Shown here in pieces: positions 37,075 to 46,673 of a stretch of DNA of 64,000 bases. Position 1 is the first letter of the stretch; each line of letters begins with the position of its first letter. Source of the DNA: Lachancea dasiensis (Eukaryota; Ascomycota; Saccharomycetes; Saccharomycetales; Saccharomycetaceae); assembly GCA_900074725.1 (NCBI GenBank), contig LT598456.1, forward strand, positions 317,488 through 381,487. The letters run 5' to 3'. Both the position numbers and the translations under genes were made by a program. The notes below the pieces were generated by a model. It saw only the letters and a program-made list of their open reading frames with translations, ran no database searches and was not told the DNA's origin.

Positions 37075-39729
37075 TCAATCATTTACCCGCTCGTAGTTAA
37101 CGGTGAGCTGATTCAAGCTTTCTAAAAGCGATGCTCTCGCTGGTTCACCCCGAGTTGATTTCGTGTTGTATTTGATGTTGCCTTGCTGCTGAGAGATAGC
37201 ATCGAGATCTTTCAGAAGTTCCTGTCTGCTGGGAGATACGGTCATTGAAGACTCCTGACTCGGTCTTGTTGAATTCAGTAAACTTATTCTCTTTTCGTGA
37301 TAGCTTCTCTTTTTCACGGTGAGTTCTTCTTCAAGGATTTCATGAACGTATTTGAACATTGGATTGAGATCTTGTTCAAGGACAAGATTTCCTACTGGAT
37401 GCTTGCGCAGCCTGCGAATAAGTAGGATGCATATCTTTTTTATTTTTGGTACGATGAGGCCAGCTTCTGAAGAACTGATCTGACCATTGCTGCCTTTTTT
37501 TGAGGATGACCGTCGGCTTCCAGTGTCATCTGTGTTGGAATCTTGGAATAGACTGCTACCGTTGTACGTGCTTGAAATCGGTGAGCTCCATCTATCTGAA
37601 TGCACCAAACGGCGTGGGCCAAGACTTGCCTCTTCTAAACTGCCACGTACACAAAGGTCGTTGACAAATTCAGGTGAGCATTCGGCTCTTGAGTCTAGCA
37701 GGAGAGGCAAAAAAATGAGATTCAGGAAACGCTTTGTAACAAAATAGTCCACAGCATTGTTATGGTAGGAACACAGACCCTCTAATGAATTTGATCCTTT
37801 CAGATCTTCAAAGAGATGGTGAAGATCAGTGCTCCCAAAATCCTTGGTAGATAAACATTCCCCATCTCGTGTAAGTTTTAACGGGAAATTCAGCCCGATG
37901 TTGATGAACTTTTCGAGATTAGCAATTCCTGAGGAGGTACATTTATGAAAGTATTTCAAATACGCAAAGATCCTCTCTAGTGCGTTGAGCTGGTGACCTT
38001 CAAAGCGATCTTTACCGTCAAATAAAAGGAAATTAAGATCTTGCTCTAAGTTGTCAAAGCATCGTATTAACTTTAGAGTGCCATACTCAAAAAATTCTGG
38101 AAAAATTGTGAAATCTCGATAAGCGACGACGTATTCATCTTTGAGGCTCAGTTCGGTGCTGTTTTGTGAGCAACTATCAAGGTTAGAAACTAGGCTCAAT
38201 ATCTGCAGTATGTTGATTCTTTTGAAGACGCTCAATATTGTTTCATTATCATGCTGTCCCTGTACTAAATATCCTATCATTTTGGAGGTGAGGCTGATTT
38301 TCTGTTCCTGTTCGGGTGTCAGGGTCAACAAAGATGTACGCTTTTGAAAAAGTTTCCGTACTTTCGAGCCCTTAAGACTCTCTTGAGAGTTGTTAGGTGA
38401 CATCGTGGTGGGGCACGATTTGGAACACTGCGTTTGTAAGTTTTCGGTGTCTATATCGTAGTAAAAATCCCATACATCTTTATAACATTCAAAGATGGGG
38501 TTGCTAACGCCGACAATGGTGAAAGTTCGCTGGTTTCCTGATGCTGATAATTGTTCTTTGAGTTTGTCAATAAATGAAATGTCCATGTAAGGAAATATGA
38601 TCACTTGGGCATTGCCGAAATAGTGACAGTCAAAATGTTTGATGAAATTTGAAAGAGATATGACGAACTGGCAAAGAGTATCTTTTGATAACCTAGTAGA
38701 ATTGATAAGAAGTTTCCATGCAAACTGGGATCGAGGTAATTGTTTCAATTCTAAGGTGAATTTCGAAAGAAACTTCAAAACGTGGTCGTTATAATTAATA
38801 TTGACCTTTATAGGGTCATGGTTTATGATGTCCATTTGAAGGGATATCTTGGAAAATGCAGCGGGAAGAACTCTGGGGCAATACTTAGTAAATTGGTACT
38901 CCAGAAGATGACGCTTGAATGCTATACGATTACCATATGAATCAGTTTCCGGCAGAGCGTTTAGGCGGAGCAGTCTCGGCAGAATGGTAGTTTTTGTATC
39001 AAACACCTGCGATAGGATACGCTCATCATTGATGGAGGTCAGCATCATCTGGAGAGAGCGATTTGACATTATATTTCTTGCCAGTGACAGATCCAGGCTA
39101 TTGATCATCTTAAAACAATCGATAAGAATTTGAATATTATCATTAGACCTCATGTATAAGTTCAGAACCATTGTCAACAAGGGTTTGAATATTAAAAAAT
39201 TAGGTAGCGTTGTTCCTATCGCAATTGACTTTATAACTGCTCCACGGTCATTGTTTTCGTCTCTTAGAGTGTTCACAACGTTAATAAAAAACAAAGGTGG
39301 CTCGGTGGTTCCGTCGAGATCGTTATGGTGTGCCCTGTCATTAGGCGACTCCTCCTCTTTCAAAATATCGAGCGTGTTAGCATTGGTCTGCTGTGCAACA
39401 GATTTCATTATGGGGAAAAGTTGATAATTCCGAGTGTACTTGTCCCTGTAGAGAATAAACGTTGTGAAATCTGCACGCTCGGGGAAGTCTTCCGCATTAT
39501 TTGGGATCATTAAGCTCGCCAGATTGGTGGATGTATTCTTGAGGTTGGAGCGTGATCTAAAGCCGGGAACCGAACTAGGATACTGGTGCCCGAGGACAGG
39601 ACCAAGCTTGTTGTCGAACTCCGCTGACAAGATGTATTGCGCATTGTACCGATTCTCGATATGCTCTTCGTGGGATTGTCGCAAACATCGGTTTAGACCT
39701 GATCGAACTGTTTGAGAGTAAGTGAACAT
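37075..39729 (-). CDS. AFI1: Afi1, Arf3-interacting polarity protein (DENN-like)
   Basis: An 884-residue protein (893 in S. cerevisiae, YOR129C) that binds the Arf6-type GTPase Arf3 and helps its polarised localisation at the bud cortex. The N terminus has the Afi1/DENN-type opening, QYILSAEFDNKLGPVLGHQYPSS split by short linkers, followed by FTTFILYRDKY. Later helical segments (NNDRGAVIKSIAIGT, LLINSTRLSKDTLC) fit the rest of the DENN module. The C-terminal 150 residues are serine-rich and probably disordered. The start is the ATG at 39729. It follows ADE2 in the same orientation, as on chromosome XV. Confidence 0.9.
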   Translation of the reverse strand: MFTYSQTVRSGLNRCLRQSHEEHIENRYNAQYILSAEFDNKLGPVLGHQYPSSVPGFRSRSNLKNTSTNLASLMIPNNAEDFPERADFTTFILYRDKYTRNYQLFPIMKSVAQQTNANTLDILKEEESPNDRAHHNDLDGTTEPPLFFINVVNTLRDENNDRGAVIKSIAIGTTLPNFLIFKPLLTMVLNLYMRSNDNIQILIDCFKMINSLDLSLARNIMSNRSLQMMLTSINDERILSQVFDTKTTILPRLLRLNALPETDSYGNRIAFKRHLLEYQFTKYCPRVLPAAFSKISLQMDIINHDPIKVNINYNDHVLKFLSKFTLELKQLPRSQFAWKLLINSTRLSKDTLCQFVISLSNFIKHFDCHYFGNAQVIIFPYMDISFIDKLKEQLSASGNQRTFTIVGVSNPIFECYKDVWDFYYDIDTENLQTQCSKSCPTTMSPNNSQESLKGSKVRKLFQKRTSLLTLTPEQEQKISLTSKMIGYLVQGQHDNETILSVFKRINILQILSLVSNLDSCSQNSTELSLKDEYVVAYRDFTIFPEFFEYGTLKLIRCFDNLEQDLNFLLFDGKDRFEGHQLNALERIFAYLKYFHKCTSSGIANLEKFINIGLNFPLKLTRDGECLSTKDFGSTDLHHLFEDLKGSNSLEGLCSYHNNAVDYFVTKRFLNLIFLPLLLDSRAECSPEFVNDLCVRGSLEEASLGPRRLVHSDRWSSPISSTYNGSSLFQDSNTDDTGSRRSSSKKGSNGQISSSEAGLIVPKIKKICILLIRRLRKHPVGNLVLEQDLNPMFKYVHEILEEELTVKKRSYHEKRISLLNSTRPSQESSMTVSPSRQELLKDLDAISQQQGNIKYNTKSTRGEPARASLLESLNQLTVNYERVND

Positions 39730-40196
39730 TGGCCGTGGTTCGCACCTTGCCGAATGGCGGGTAGCATGGTTTCAGATGTCTGATCTGAGTACGAACTTTA
39801 GTAGCTTCCGGGCAAGACAGACATGAAGCATGTAGCATTCTGAACGAGTAGTCGATATCCATCTAGCCCTGTCGACATAGCAGTCTTCTTGATCTTGTTG
39901 CTCACCCGGGTGATAGCCAGCCCGTGGTGCTTGCAGCTCAGTGTTGGAAGACTCAAGTATGTAGACCAGCAACTCAATTGCTAGGCCATCGAGTATCTCG
40001 ATGCTGGTGTCAACGTATCCCTTTTGTATATTTAGCTGGCGAGTGACAGTGAGGCAATAGTCCTGTTGCCTCCACGTCATAGCTGCAGGATACTGAGTAC
40101 TTGGTAAAGCTTGCTGGGAACCCAAAATAAGGCTCAACTTCCGGGGCCAGAGCTGTAGCCTAAATCATCTCAATAATCACCGATACAACTATTCTC

Positions 40197-40234
40197 CAGC
40201 CGAACACAACCAGCCGAGCACAACTAGCCGAGCC
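40197..40234. repeat. 14-bp tandem repeat, about 2.7 copies
   Basis: Units CAGCCGAACACAAC and CAGCCGAGCACAAC are followed by a truncated TAGCCGAGC. The copies differ at single positions, showing some age. The repeat lies in the AFI1-YRA1 intergenic region. Confidence 0.85.
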
Positions 40235-40681
40235 CGTTCAAAAACTTCTTATAGAGCATATTGAGGCTCTTTGTATGTCTTTATCGCCTCCATGACTACC
40301 TGAATCAACCTGAACGATCCAATCGTTTAGCCGCCGAGGTCCGTAAATATCATTTCATTTGAGCTTCGACTCCTCTACCTGGAAAGTTTCTCTGTCCGAG
40401 AGAGTAGCGAGCTTCTCCTCTCCCTACCACTAGAGTCTGAAAGCCGTGGCTTATCGTGAAGTAAAGGTCAGCAGGAAATGCTCAACCTACTGTGGCCACC
40501 ATCACACATCTCTCATTTTTACCGTCACAGTGTCGACACGTAAACGATTGATCCCAGCTCAATGCCACCATAATTAAAGTCCGGCTTTGCGTATTGCCAG
40601 CGATGATGGTGGTGTTGATGGTAACCATTAAGATAACCGCCTCCCAGCTCTCTTATTCCATATTTAAGGTCATGTGTTATC

Positions 40682-40687
40682 CACGTG
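40682..40687. promoter_or_regulatory. CACGTG E-box upstream of YRA1
   Basis: A palindromic CACGTG, the core bound by Cbf1, Tye7 or Pho4 in yeasts, about 205 bp upstream of YRA1. Which factor uses it, if any, cannot be told. Confidence 0.3.
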
Positions 40688-40731
40688 CTATATTCGTCTA
40701 CTGTGATGAGCTATAGGGCAAAATTTTCCGG

Positions 40732-40740
40732 TATAAATAA
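40732..40740 (+). promoter_or_regulatory. TATA box of YRA1
   Basis: TATAAATAA lies about 155 bp before the YRA1 start codon, an ordinary distance for a yeast TATA element. Confidence 0.5.
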
Positions 40741-40893
40741 GCTAAGATATCGCCACCTCTCATCAACCATCTACCCTCTCCATTATCTTCGGAAAACAAC
40801 TTCTCTTTGATTGATACCATAAGCGTACTCGATTGAAAAGTAACAAAGACTCCTACTCTTTGTTTTTATTGATTCATTTTACTATATTCAGAT

Positions 40894-42371
40894 ATGTCTG
40901 CTAACTTGGATAAGTCTCTTGACGAGATCATTGGTACCAACAAAAAACCAATCAGAAAAACCAACAAGAAGGCCCCCAAAAAGGTTTCCAAACAGGTTGC
41001 GGGCGGGAACCGTCGCGGAGCTTCTGTTGCAGGCGTCAGACCAAGAGCGGCCCCCGGAAAGTCCGCGTCTGTCTTGGAACAAGCATACGGTACTAAGGTC
41101 AGTGTGGAAGGCTTGCCAAGAGACATTAAACAGGATGCCGTCAGAGTATGTCTTTTGAACGCATTACTATGGTAGCGGAAGAGCCGACGTGATAGACTGG
41201 TGCGAAGTGGGAAAGGGGAATCGAGCATGTGTCATTTCCATGTTCACCCTGCCACCCGATAAGACAGCTGTGCATTTCACTATTTTCGTTCTTATTGTTG
41301 AACTCTCGATTTTGGGTTCTGGGAAATTAAACATGAAAAGGGCTGGGCATGAAAATGGGACGGCGTGCGAGCCGTATTCGGGCTATCGCTACAGCCAAAT
41401 TACCGAACGTCAACATTTCACTGCCTTTTATCACTTGAATACTCGGCAAGTTGTCTACAAAAAATCTGAAGTAAGAAAGGGTAATGGAGCATGTTGGAAA
41501 AATGAGGAGCAATTAAGTTTGTACTCTTCCGCGCCGATTACACTATGTCACTGACTCTGCAGCTAAGCAGGGCTCTATGTGCATAGCGCGTCAAAACGAA
41601 ATTTTTTAGGAGTCTTATTTTCGTCTGCGTTGCTTTCCAAAGTGCTTATTACCTTTACGACATTTGCTTGCCTCTGCTGAGCATTCCCATGAGCGCCTAA
41701 TGAAACCCCTTTCGAAATTTCCCTTACCCTACACCCAGTCAAGGTATGAAATCTACAAAACGCGCTTTGCCTTGTGTTTGTGGATGGTGACGGGTGGTTT
41801 GAGCCACGATATTTGAATATCTTCGTTGCCATACTGTTCTTCGCTCAGCAGCTCTATCTCACATACCGTCGTAGGATTTGCAAGATCCGCCGATGCCCGC
41901 TCTTCTGCTGCAATACTTGCATGTTATAAAAAGGTTTAACAAGAAACCCGATCACTAACTTTTTTATTTTAGGAATTTTTTGCCTCTCAAGTAGGAGGTG
42001 TTGCCAGGATCCTTTTAAGTTACAACGAAAGAGGTTTGTCAACTGGTATGGCAACCATCACTTTCAAGAACGTCGAAAAGGCCAGAGAAGCCGTCAAGAA
42101 GTTTAATGGCGCGCCTATTGATGGTGGAAGATCGAAGTTGAGACTCAGCTTGATCATTGATCCTACTAAAAAACCATTAACCTCCAGAATTCAAGCTGTT
42201 GTGGAACGTAAGCCAGTGCCAGTCAAGGGCCCTAACAAGAAAGTTGCTGTTGTCAAGAAGCAAAAGAGAGACGACAAGAAAAAGGCCGGTCCAAAAGCTA
42301 AACCCGAAAAGAAAAGCCTTGAGCAACTAGACCAAGAAATGGCCGATTACTTCGAAGAGAAGAAAGATTAA
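40894..42371 (+). CDS. YRA1: Yra1 mRNA export adaptor (ALY/REF), with a long intron
   Basis: RNA-binding adaptor that joins Sub2/TREX to the exporter Mex67. Exon 1 is 40894-41145 (84 codons), the intron 41146-41972 (827 nt), and exon 2 41973-42371; the product has 216 residues. The N- and C-terminal REF boxes (SANLDKSLDEIIG and EKKSLEQLDQEMADYF) flank an RRM split by the intron between EGLPRDIKQDAVR and EFFASQVGGVARILLSYNERG, the same site as in S. cerevisiae. The donor is GTATGT; the likely branch point CACTAAC (41953-41959) is off consensus. In S. cerevisiae the long, poorly spliced YRA1 intron mediates autoregulation, with Edc3-dependent pre-mRNA decay, and the same is likely here. Confidence 0.97.
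41146..41972 (+). promoter_or_regulatory. YRA1 intron, probable autoregulatory element
   Basis: An 827-nt intron, several times longer than the other four in the window (61-138 nt). It has a canonical donor, a branch region CACTAAC 14 nt before the acceptor, and a pyrimidine tract. No snoRNA C/D pair or obvious coding frame was found inside. The autoregulatory role is inferred from the S. cerevisiae gene. Confidence 0.6.
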
Positions 42372-42638
42372 AGGAACTGCTGTATTGGAGCCGTTCTTTG
42401 TATGGTCCATCGGGACTTTCAGACCGATCTCTGGAACGAAAAGTACGAAATTTTGAACTTATAGGGACAAATTCAGACACGCCCTTAGGGCCGTTTTATA
42501 ATGTTTTAGATCTTTCCTACGCTGGTTTGTTGAGGAAATGGTATCGAGAAAACATCCATGTATTAAATATAAAAAAAATATTGTTACCATCTAAAGTTGT
42601 ATGTACAGAATTATTGGTTATGGTCGGCCGGTGCGGCT

Positions 42639-43020
42639 CTAGTCACTGCCACTCCTCCTGTCCATGAACCCCAGTCTATCCCCACCTCTTCTGCTCAAGT
42701 AGCTTAGACCCGCGCCTTCGAATTCACTTTTCCTGGATGTGGCCAAGTTCTCGCCCGGCAGGGGAAAGCCTGGCTTTACATGTGCAGAGTTTTTGTAGTA
42801 GTCCTCCTTCGAAGCAGCTTTCTCTTTCATGCGGTCAAACTGGGTTTGCTTATTTGCGCCGACGAGCGTTTTAGTCACGAAGATCGATGCGATCAAACCT
42901 CCTACTAGATAGACGACATTCCTCCTGTAGCGCTGGAGTTAGCAAAAGAAGAACCATGTTTATCTCAAATCAACATTATACGTACCCGACGTTGCGAAAG
43001 GGATTGGTAGTGGCACTCAT
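42639..43020 (-). CDS. COI1: Coi1-like mitochondrial protein, spliced
   Basis: Counterpart of S. cerevisiae YDR381C-A, a small mitochondrial membrane protein linked to respiratory complexes III and IV and also spliced there. Exon 1 is 43020-42986 (35 nt), the intron 42985-42925 (61 nt; donor GTACGT, branch TGCTAAC at 42944-42938, acceptor CTACAG), and exon 2 42924-42639; the product has 106 residues. An earlier CAG only 6 nt from the branch adenosine is too close, and skipping it gives MSATTNPFRNVGRNVVYLVG, which fits the yeast start. One membrane segment (VYLVGGLIASIFVTKTLV) is followed by VKPGFPLP and GDRLGFMDRR. It lies next to YRA1, convergent. Confidence 0.88.
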
Positions 43021-43693
43021 CTAGCCTTTGATGATTCTCGCTACGTAGAGTTGAGCTCGCCAACAGATCGCTCACCAACTTCACAATATCATGATGAGCT
43101 TCTGAAGCTATCACGTGATTTGGTGATGGTGACATTAACAAAAGCCGTCAACACCAGAACAGTAGCGCTGGCCATAGACTCCCATTGACAGCTTGGCTGA
43201 GCTCTCCGATTTGGTCTCCTTTAAGGTATGTAAACTCATACATTTCTATCTTTTTTGTAGCTAAGACGGCGGACGCCAAATGACCAAATTGGCCAGAGCA
43301 ACTAAAGATTTCACCGCTAACGTTACCGAATACACCAAAGCACGCCAATTAGCAGTAAGTTGAAGCTGAATTAGTTTAAATATGTTCAAGGGCCATCAAT
43401 TTCGATCGTTTTTTACATTTCCGACCGATACATGAACTTTCAATATAAGGCGGGTCATGACAATGGATTTGACTCCAAGAAATGTGTCAAAAATGTGCTT
43501 TTGCGAAAAGACCTTTCAATTCAAGCAGCATTAGTGAGCTATACTACTTCCACACACTGCTTACAATCGAACCGTTAGTTATCAAGGATATTTTGTTCAA
43601 CAGTTAGATTGGGAACCCTGACTGGCCCTTACATTTACCCCGACGTTTTTGTCTATCCAATCATTGTTTGTCACAAAAAGAACTGACAACATC
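43021..43693. other. Region upstream of the PMP47-like gene
   Basis: About 670 bp. It includes an isolated coding-like stretch (43280-43354) with splice-like flanks, discussed as a finding, and an ATCACGTG site at 43110-43117. The rest shows no gene. Confidence 0.5.
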
Positions 43694-44638
43694 ATGAAAG
43701 AAGAAGTTAGCGCATCTGAAGCAGATGCTTTCACCCATGCTCTGGCGGGAGGTGCCGGAGGCGCCATTTCGATGGCACTCACGTACCCGCTTGTCGCAAT
43801 CACCACCAAGCTTCAGACGCGGAAGGCTGCAGCATCCGAGGACTCTGAAAAGACAGCTAGCATCGGTGAAACAATCAAAGAGATTTACCGCAAAGATGGG
43901 ATTGGTGGCTATTTTGCGGGTCTAGAGAGTGCCATTGTCGGAACGACCTTTTCCACCTTTGTTTACTACTACTGCTATGAAGCGTCTTCCAGATGCGTGC
44001 TGTCGTCGCGGCGAAAGCAGAAACTGAACACTGCAGAATCAATGCTTGTGGGGACCATCGCTGGCTCGGTGAATGCTGCCGCAACTAATCCCCTATGGGT
44101 GGCCAACACAAGAATGACAGTGCAAAAAAGCGAGCGTAACACTTTGGGCACTCTGTTGGAAATTGCAAAGACGGAGGGCCCAACGGCGCTGTTTAGTGGC
44201 CTGAAACCTGCTTTGATTTTGGTGATCAATCCTATCATTCAGTATACAGTCTTTGAACAGTTGAAAAATCGCGTGCTGGAGTCAAGTCAAAATCCCACTT
44301 TAAGCCCTGCCTGGGCTTTCCTACTCGGTGCAATCGGTAAAATTGCCGCGACGGGCATCACATATCCTTATGTTACTATGAAGGCCAGGATGCATCTTGC
44401 AGGGAAACACGAATCGTCAGCTCTACCAAAATCTCTTGTGTCAGTGATGATTGAAAAAGTCAAGAACAATGGCGTTTCAGAGCTTTATCGTGGGATCGGC
44501 ATAAAATTAGTGCAAAGCGTTCTGACAGCCGCATTTTTGTTCTACTTCAAAGAGGGACTCGTTGTCTGGAGTGTCAGGCTACTCAGAGTATTGTCCCGAT
44601 TCACCAAGAAGAACAAACGTCTCTTGACGGCTACTTGA
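43694..44638 (+). CDS. PMP47/Ant1-like peroxisomal adenine nucleotide carrier
   Basis: A 314-residue mitochondrial-carrier-family protein of the peroxisomal branch (PMP47, PMP34, Ant1), expected to exchange ATP for AMP across the peroxisomal membrane to support fatty-acid activation. Three repeats carry the signature variants LTYPLVAITTKLQTR, TNPLWVANTRMTV and ITYPYVTMKARM; NPLWVANTR is typical of this branch. Each is followed by a GxYxG-like stretch (GGYFAGL, ALFSGL, ELYRGI). The C terminus is basic. The ATG at 43694 is used; the frame runs fifteen codons further to a TTG. S. cerevisiae has no counterpart at this location, its ANT1 being on another chromosome. Confidence 0.82.
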   Translation: MKEEVSASEADAFTHALAGGAGGAISMALTYPLVAITTKLQTRKAAASEDSEKTASIGETIKEIYRKDGIGGYFAGLESAIVGTTFSTFVYYYCYEASSRCVLSSRRKQKLNTAESMLVGTIAGSVNAAATNPLWVANTRMTVQKSERNTLGTLLEIAKTEGPTALFSGLKPALILVINPIIQYTVFEQLKNRVLESSQNPTLSPAWAFLLGAIGKIAATGITYPYVTMKARMHLAGKHESSALPKSLVSVMIEKVKNNGVSELYRGIGIKLVQSVLTAAFLFYFKEGLVVWSVRLLRVLSRFTKKNKRLLTAT

Positions 44639-44712
44639 AAGCGGCTTACTTCCATGGCTCCCTTGCTATGTGGTATTTCTATCTAAACGGTTTATTATAT
44701 TCTATAAGGTGT

Positions 44713-45564
44713 CTATAAACTAGACAACGTCTCGTACGTGTAAAACACTACCGCGTTGGCGGGTGCGGCTCTCAAAAGGGTGATACCTAATCCACGATAT
44801 AGGCCAGCAGGGCCGTTCCTGGCCAGAATGCGTTTTGTGGCCTCTACAATTCCCAAATGTTCTGTCTGCGCGGTGGACTTTATAGTATCTGCTGGGAATA
44901 TACTGGCGTTGAAAGCAACACCAGCGGAAGCACCAGCCGTCAGTAGCTCCCAGGTGTGATTGTCCTCATTCGACGGGCCTCCTCTACGATGTGCGAGATA
45001 TTTTTTGACCGTCTCGTAAGTGGTGAACCAAACAGCGCCTCCAGCACATTCACGGATAAAGGTGCTAGATTGGCCCTGCCACAGAGCTAGCAGGCCTCGA
45101 GACTGAACGATATGCTTTATGGTAGGCCCAATCTTGGAATGCTTTGTTTTAGATCCTGACAGATTAGAAACTTGTAAAGTACACTTGACTAGCTCAACTG
45201 GAGTCAGAACGTAACTGACACACGCCCCTGCAAATGCCCCTGATAAAACTGTTTTAGAAAGCGGAGACAGTGACTCACGGTAGTGGTTTTCTAAAAAGTG
45301 TTGTGCTCTATTGAAAGCGACAAACAATACCGCGTTTTCCAGGGCTGCACCGGCCACAGGAGATCCCAGACCCTGATAAAACCCTTTCCAAAGACCCTCC
45401 TTAGCATAGGTGTACTTGATGCACGACCAACTGGTGGGGAATATATGCGCCGGTTGCGTTTGCATGCGGACTTTCACCGTATCCAGTGGATATTCGATGA
45501 GTTTGCCAGCCGCTCCAGCCACTGATCCGTACACGATGTCACGCAACGTATCTCTCCAGTCCAT
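44713..45564 (-). CDS. ORT1: Ort1, mitochondrial ornithine carrier
   Basis: Exports ornithine made in the matrix to the cytosol for arginine synthesis. The 283-residue protein (292 in S. cerevisiae) has three carrier repeats, with signatures EYPLDTVKVRMQTQ, TPVELVKCTLQV and a third, divergent FPADTIKSTAQT, plus the matching glycine-rich turns. The ATG at 45564 (MDWRDTL) is chosen because the longer frame opens with TTG. It equals YOR130C, next to AFI1 in the chromosome XV order. It is convergent with the peroxisomal carrier (74 bp apart), so two carriers of the same superfamily sit tail to tail. Confidence 0.94.
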   Translation of the reverse strand: MDWRDTLRDIVYGSVAGAAGKLIEYPLDTVKVRMQTQPAHIFPTSWSCIKYTYAKEGLWKGFYQGLGSPVAGAALENAVLFVAFNRAQHFLENHYRESLSPLSKTVLSGAFAGACVSYVLTPVELVKCTLQVSNLSGSKTKHSKIGPTIKHIVQSRGLLALWQGQSSTFIRECAGGAVWFTTYETVKKYLAHRRGGPSNEDNHTWELLTAGASAGVAFNASIFPADTIKSTAQTEHLGIVEATKRILARNGPAGLYRGLGITLLRAAPANAVVFYTYETLSSL

Positions 45565-46250
45565 TCCAATTCGCAAATAAACAGATCAAGTAGCTTGCCA
45601 AGCTCGCCCGCCATAGATGATCCAGCTACGATGTCACCGTGCTCGAGTGTCACTGGAGAACTCGCTGCTATTATATAGGCATTTTCTCCTTTCGTGCTCA
45701 GCGATCTCATCGACTCATTCTGCCAATGCTGGGATGTAGCTAAATAACTGATTATGTCTTCTTTTAAACAAGCAATCACCTTGATGGCAATGTCAACTCC
45801 AAGTGGAGCGACCACCTTCCAGCATCTTACCCTCAATTCCACAACGTACCTCCTGAAATAGATTTTCCCTTTAAGCTAGAGCGATATCGAGTAGTGAAGT
45901 AAGCATGGAATATTTAAGCTTGATGACTGCTCTTCTCGTCTACTTACTGACTTTCCCAGAGTACTACTATTTTACTGACACACGGCGCCATCCACCCATT
46001 AATCCAGTCAAAAACCCAGTCCACGATTAGAGAATCGAATCGAAAGCACCACACACGAATCAATTTTTTTTCAGAGGGAGGAGGACTCAATCTGTGGAAA
46101 AAAAATGATGAAAAATTTCAGACTGGTCTGCCATCGACTCTCACACTTTCATCTTTCTTTCAAGTTTTACCAAGCCTAAGGAATAGTCTGCATCGACCCG
46201 CTTAATTTGATTATTCTATTATCGTCTTTGATTAAAGCTCTTTACCAAAA
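45565..46250. other. Divergent region ORT1 / RPP2B
   Basis: About 690 bp with the promoters of both genes. A TATATA lies near 45672 for ORT1. A near-match to the Gcn4 site (CGACTCAT, one mismatch) near 45710 would suit an arginine-synthesis gene but is too weak to call. T-rich tracts precede RPP2B, as is usual for ribosomal protein genes. No other gene is seen. Confidence 0.4.
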
Positions 46251-46583
46251 ATGAAATACTTGGCCGCTTACTTGTTGCTTGTTCAAGGTGGTAACACCGC
46301 TCCTTCCGCTGCTGACATCAAGTCCGTGATTGAATCCGTTGGTGTCGAAGCCGATGAAGCCAGAATCAACTCCTTGTTGACTTCTTTGGAAGGCAAGGGT
46401 TCCATCGAGGAGATCGTTGCCTTGGGTGAAACCAAGTTGGCTTCTGTCCCAACCGGCGGTGCTGCTGCTGCCTCCGCTGGTGGTGCCGCCGCTGGTGGTG
46501 CTACCGAAGAGGCCGCCGAGGAAGAAAAGGAAGAAGAGAAAGAAGAATCCGACGACGACATGGGTTTCGGTTTGTTCGACTAA
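46251..46583 (+). CDS. RPP2B: Ribosomal stalk protein P2 (P2-beta type)
   Basis: A 110-residue acidic P2 protein of the large-subunit stalk, which recruits and stimulates translation factors, including the EF-2 encoded 6 kb away. The N-terminal dimerisation domain ([32 protein letters not shown]) leads into an Ala/Gly hinge, an E/K-rich stretch and the universal C-terminal tail [11 protein letters not shown]. Strong codon bias fits high expression. It is the YDR382W equivalent. No intron is present. Confidence 0.97.
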   Translation: MKYLAAYLLLVQGGNTAPSAADIKSVIESVGVEADEARINSLLTSLEGKGSIEEIVALGETKLASVPTGGAAAASAGGAAAGGATEEAAEEEKEEEKEESDDDMGFGLFD

Positions 46584-46673
46584 ACAACTGGAAAGTGTCG
46601 AGTTTGAAAAAAACTGTATATATATGTTAAAACTATAGTGTACATTTCTAATCCATTTTCCCTTTGTTAGTAC

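Larger units (their letters stand above)
39730..40893. other. Long divergent region AFI1 / YRA1
   Basis: About 1.2 kb without a convincing gene. A 121-codon minus-strand frame at 39772-40137 has no recognisable feature. The YRA1-proximal part holds a CACGTG E-box and a TATA box. A 14-bp tandem repeat sits near 40.2 kb. Confidence 0.5.

Noticed and set aside
39772-40137. 121-codon minus-strand frame upstream of AFI1
   Set aside because: No domain, poor composition and no start context; most likely chance in a long non-coding interval.
41146-41972. Intron-encoded snoRNA in YRA1
   Set aside because: I found no paired C/D boxes or H/ACA structure inside the intron by eye.
42933-42934. First AG after the COI1 branch point as the acceptor
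   Set aside because: Only 6 nt from the branch adenosine and, with the GTACGT donor, out of frame; the next AG restores the expected protein.
43110-43117. ATCACGTG, which matches centromere CDE I
   Set aside because: No AT-rich CDE II or CDE III follows; the downstream sequence is ordinary, and the syntenic region is on a chromosome arm. It is at most an E-box.
45474-45842. 122-codon minus-strand frame overlapping ORT1
   Set aside because: It overlaps the ORT1 start in another frame and lacks any domain.
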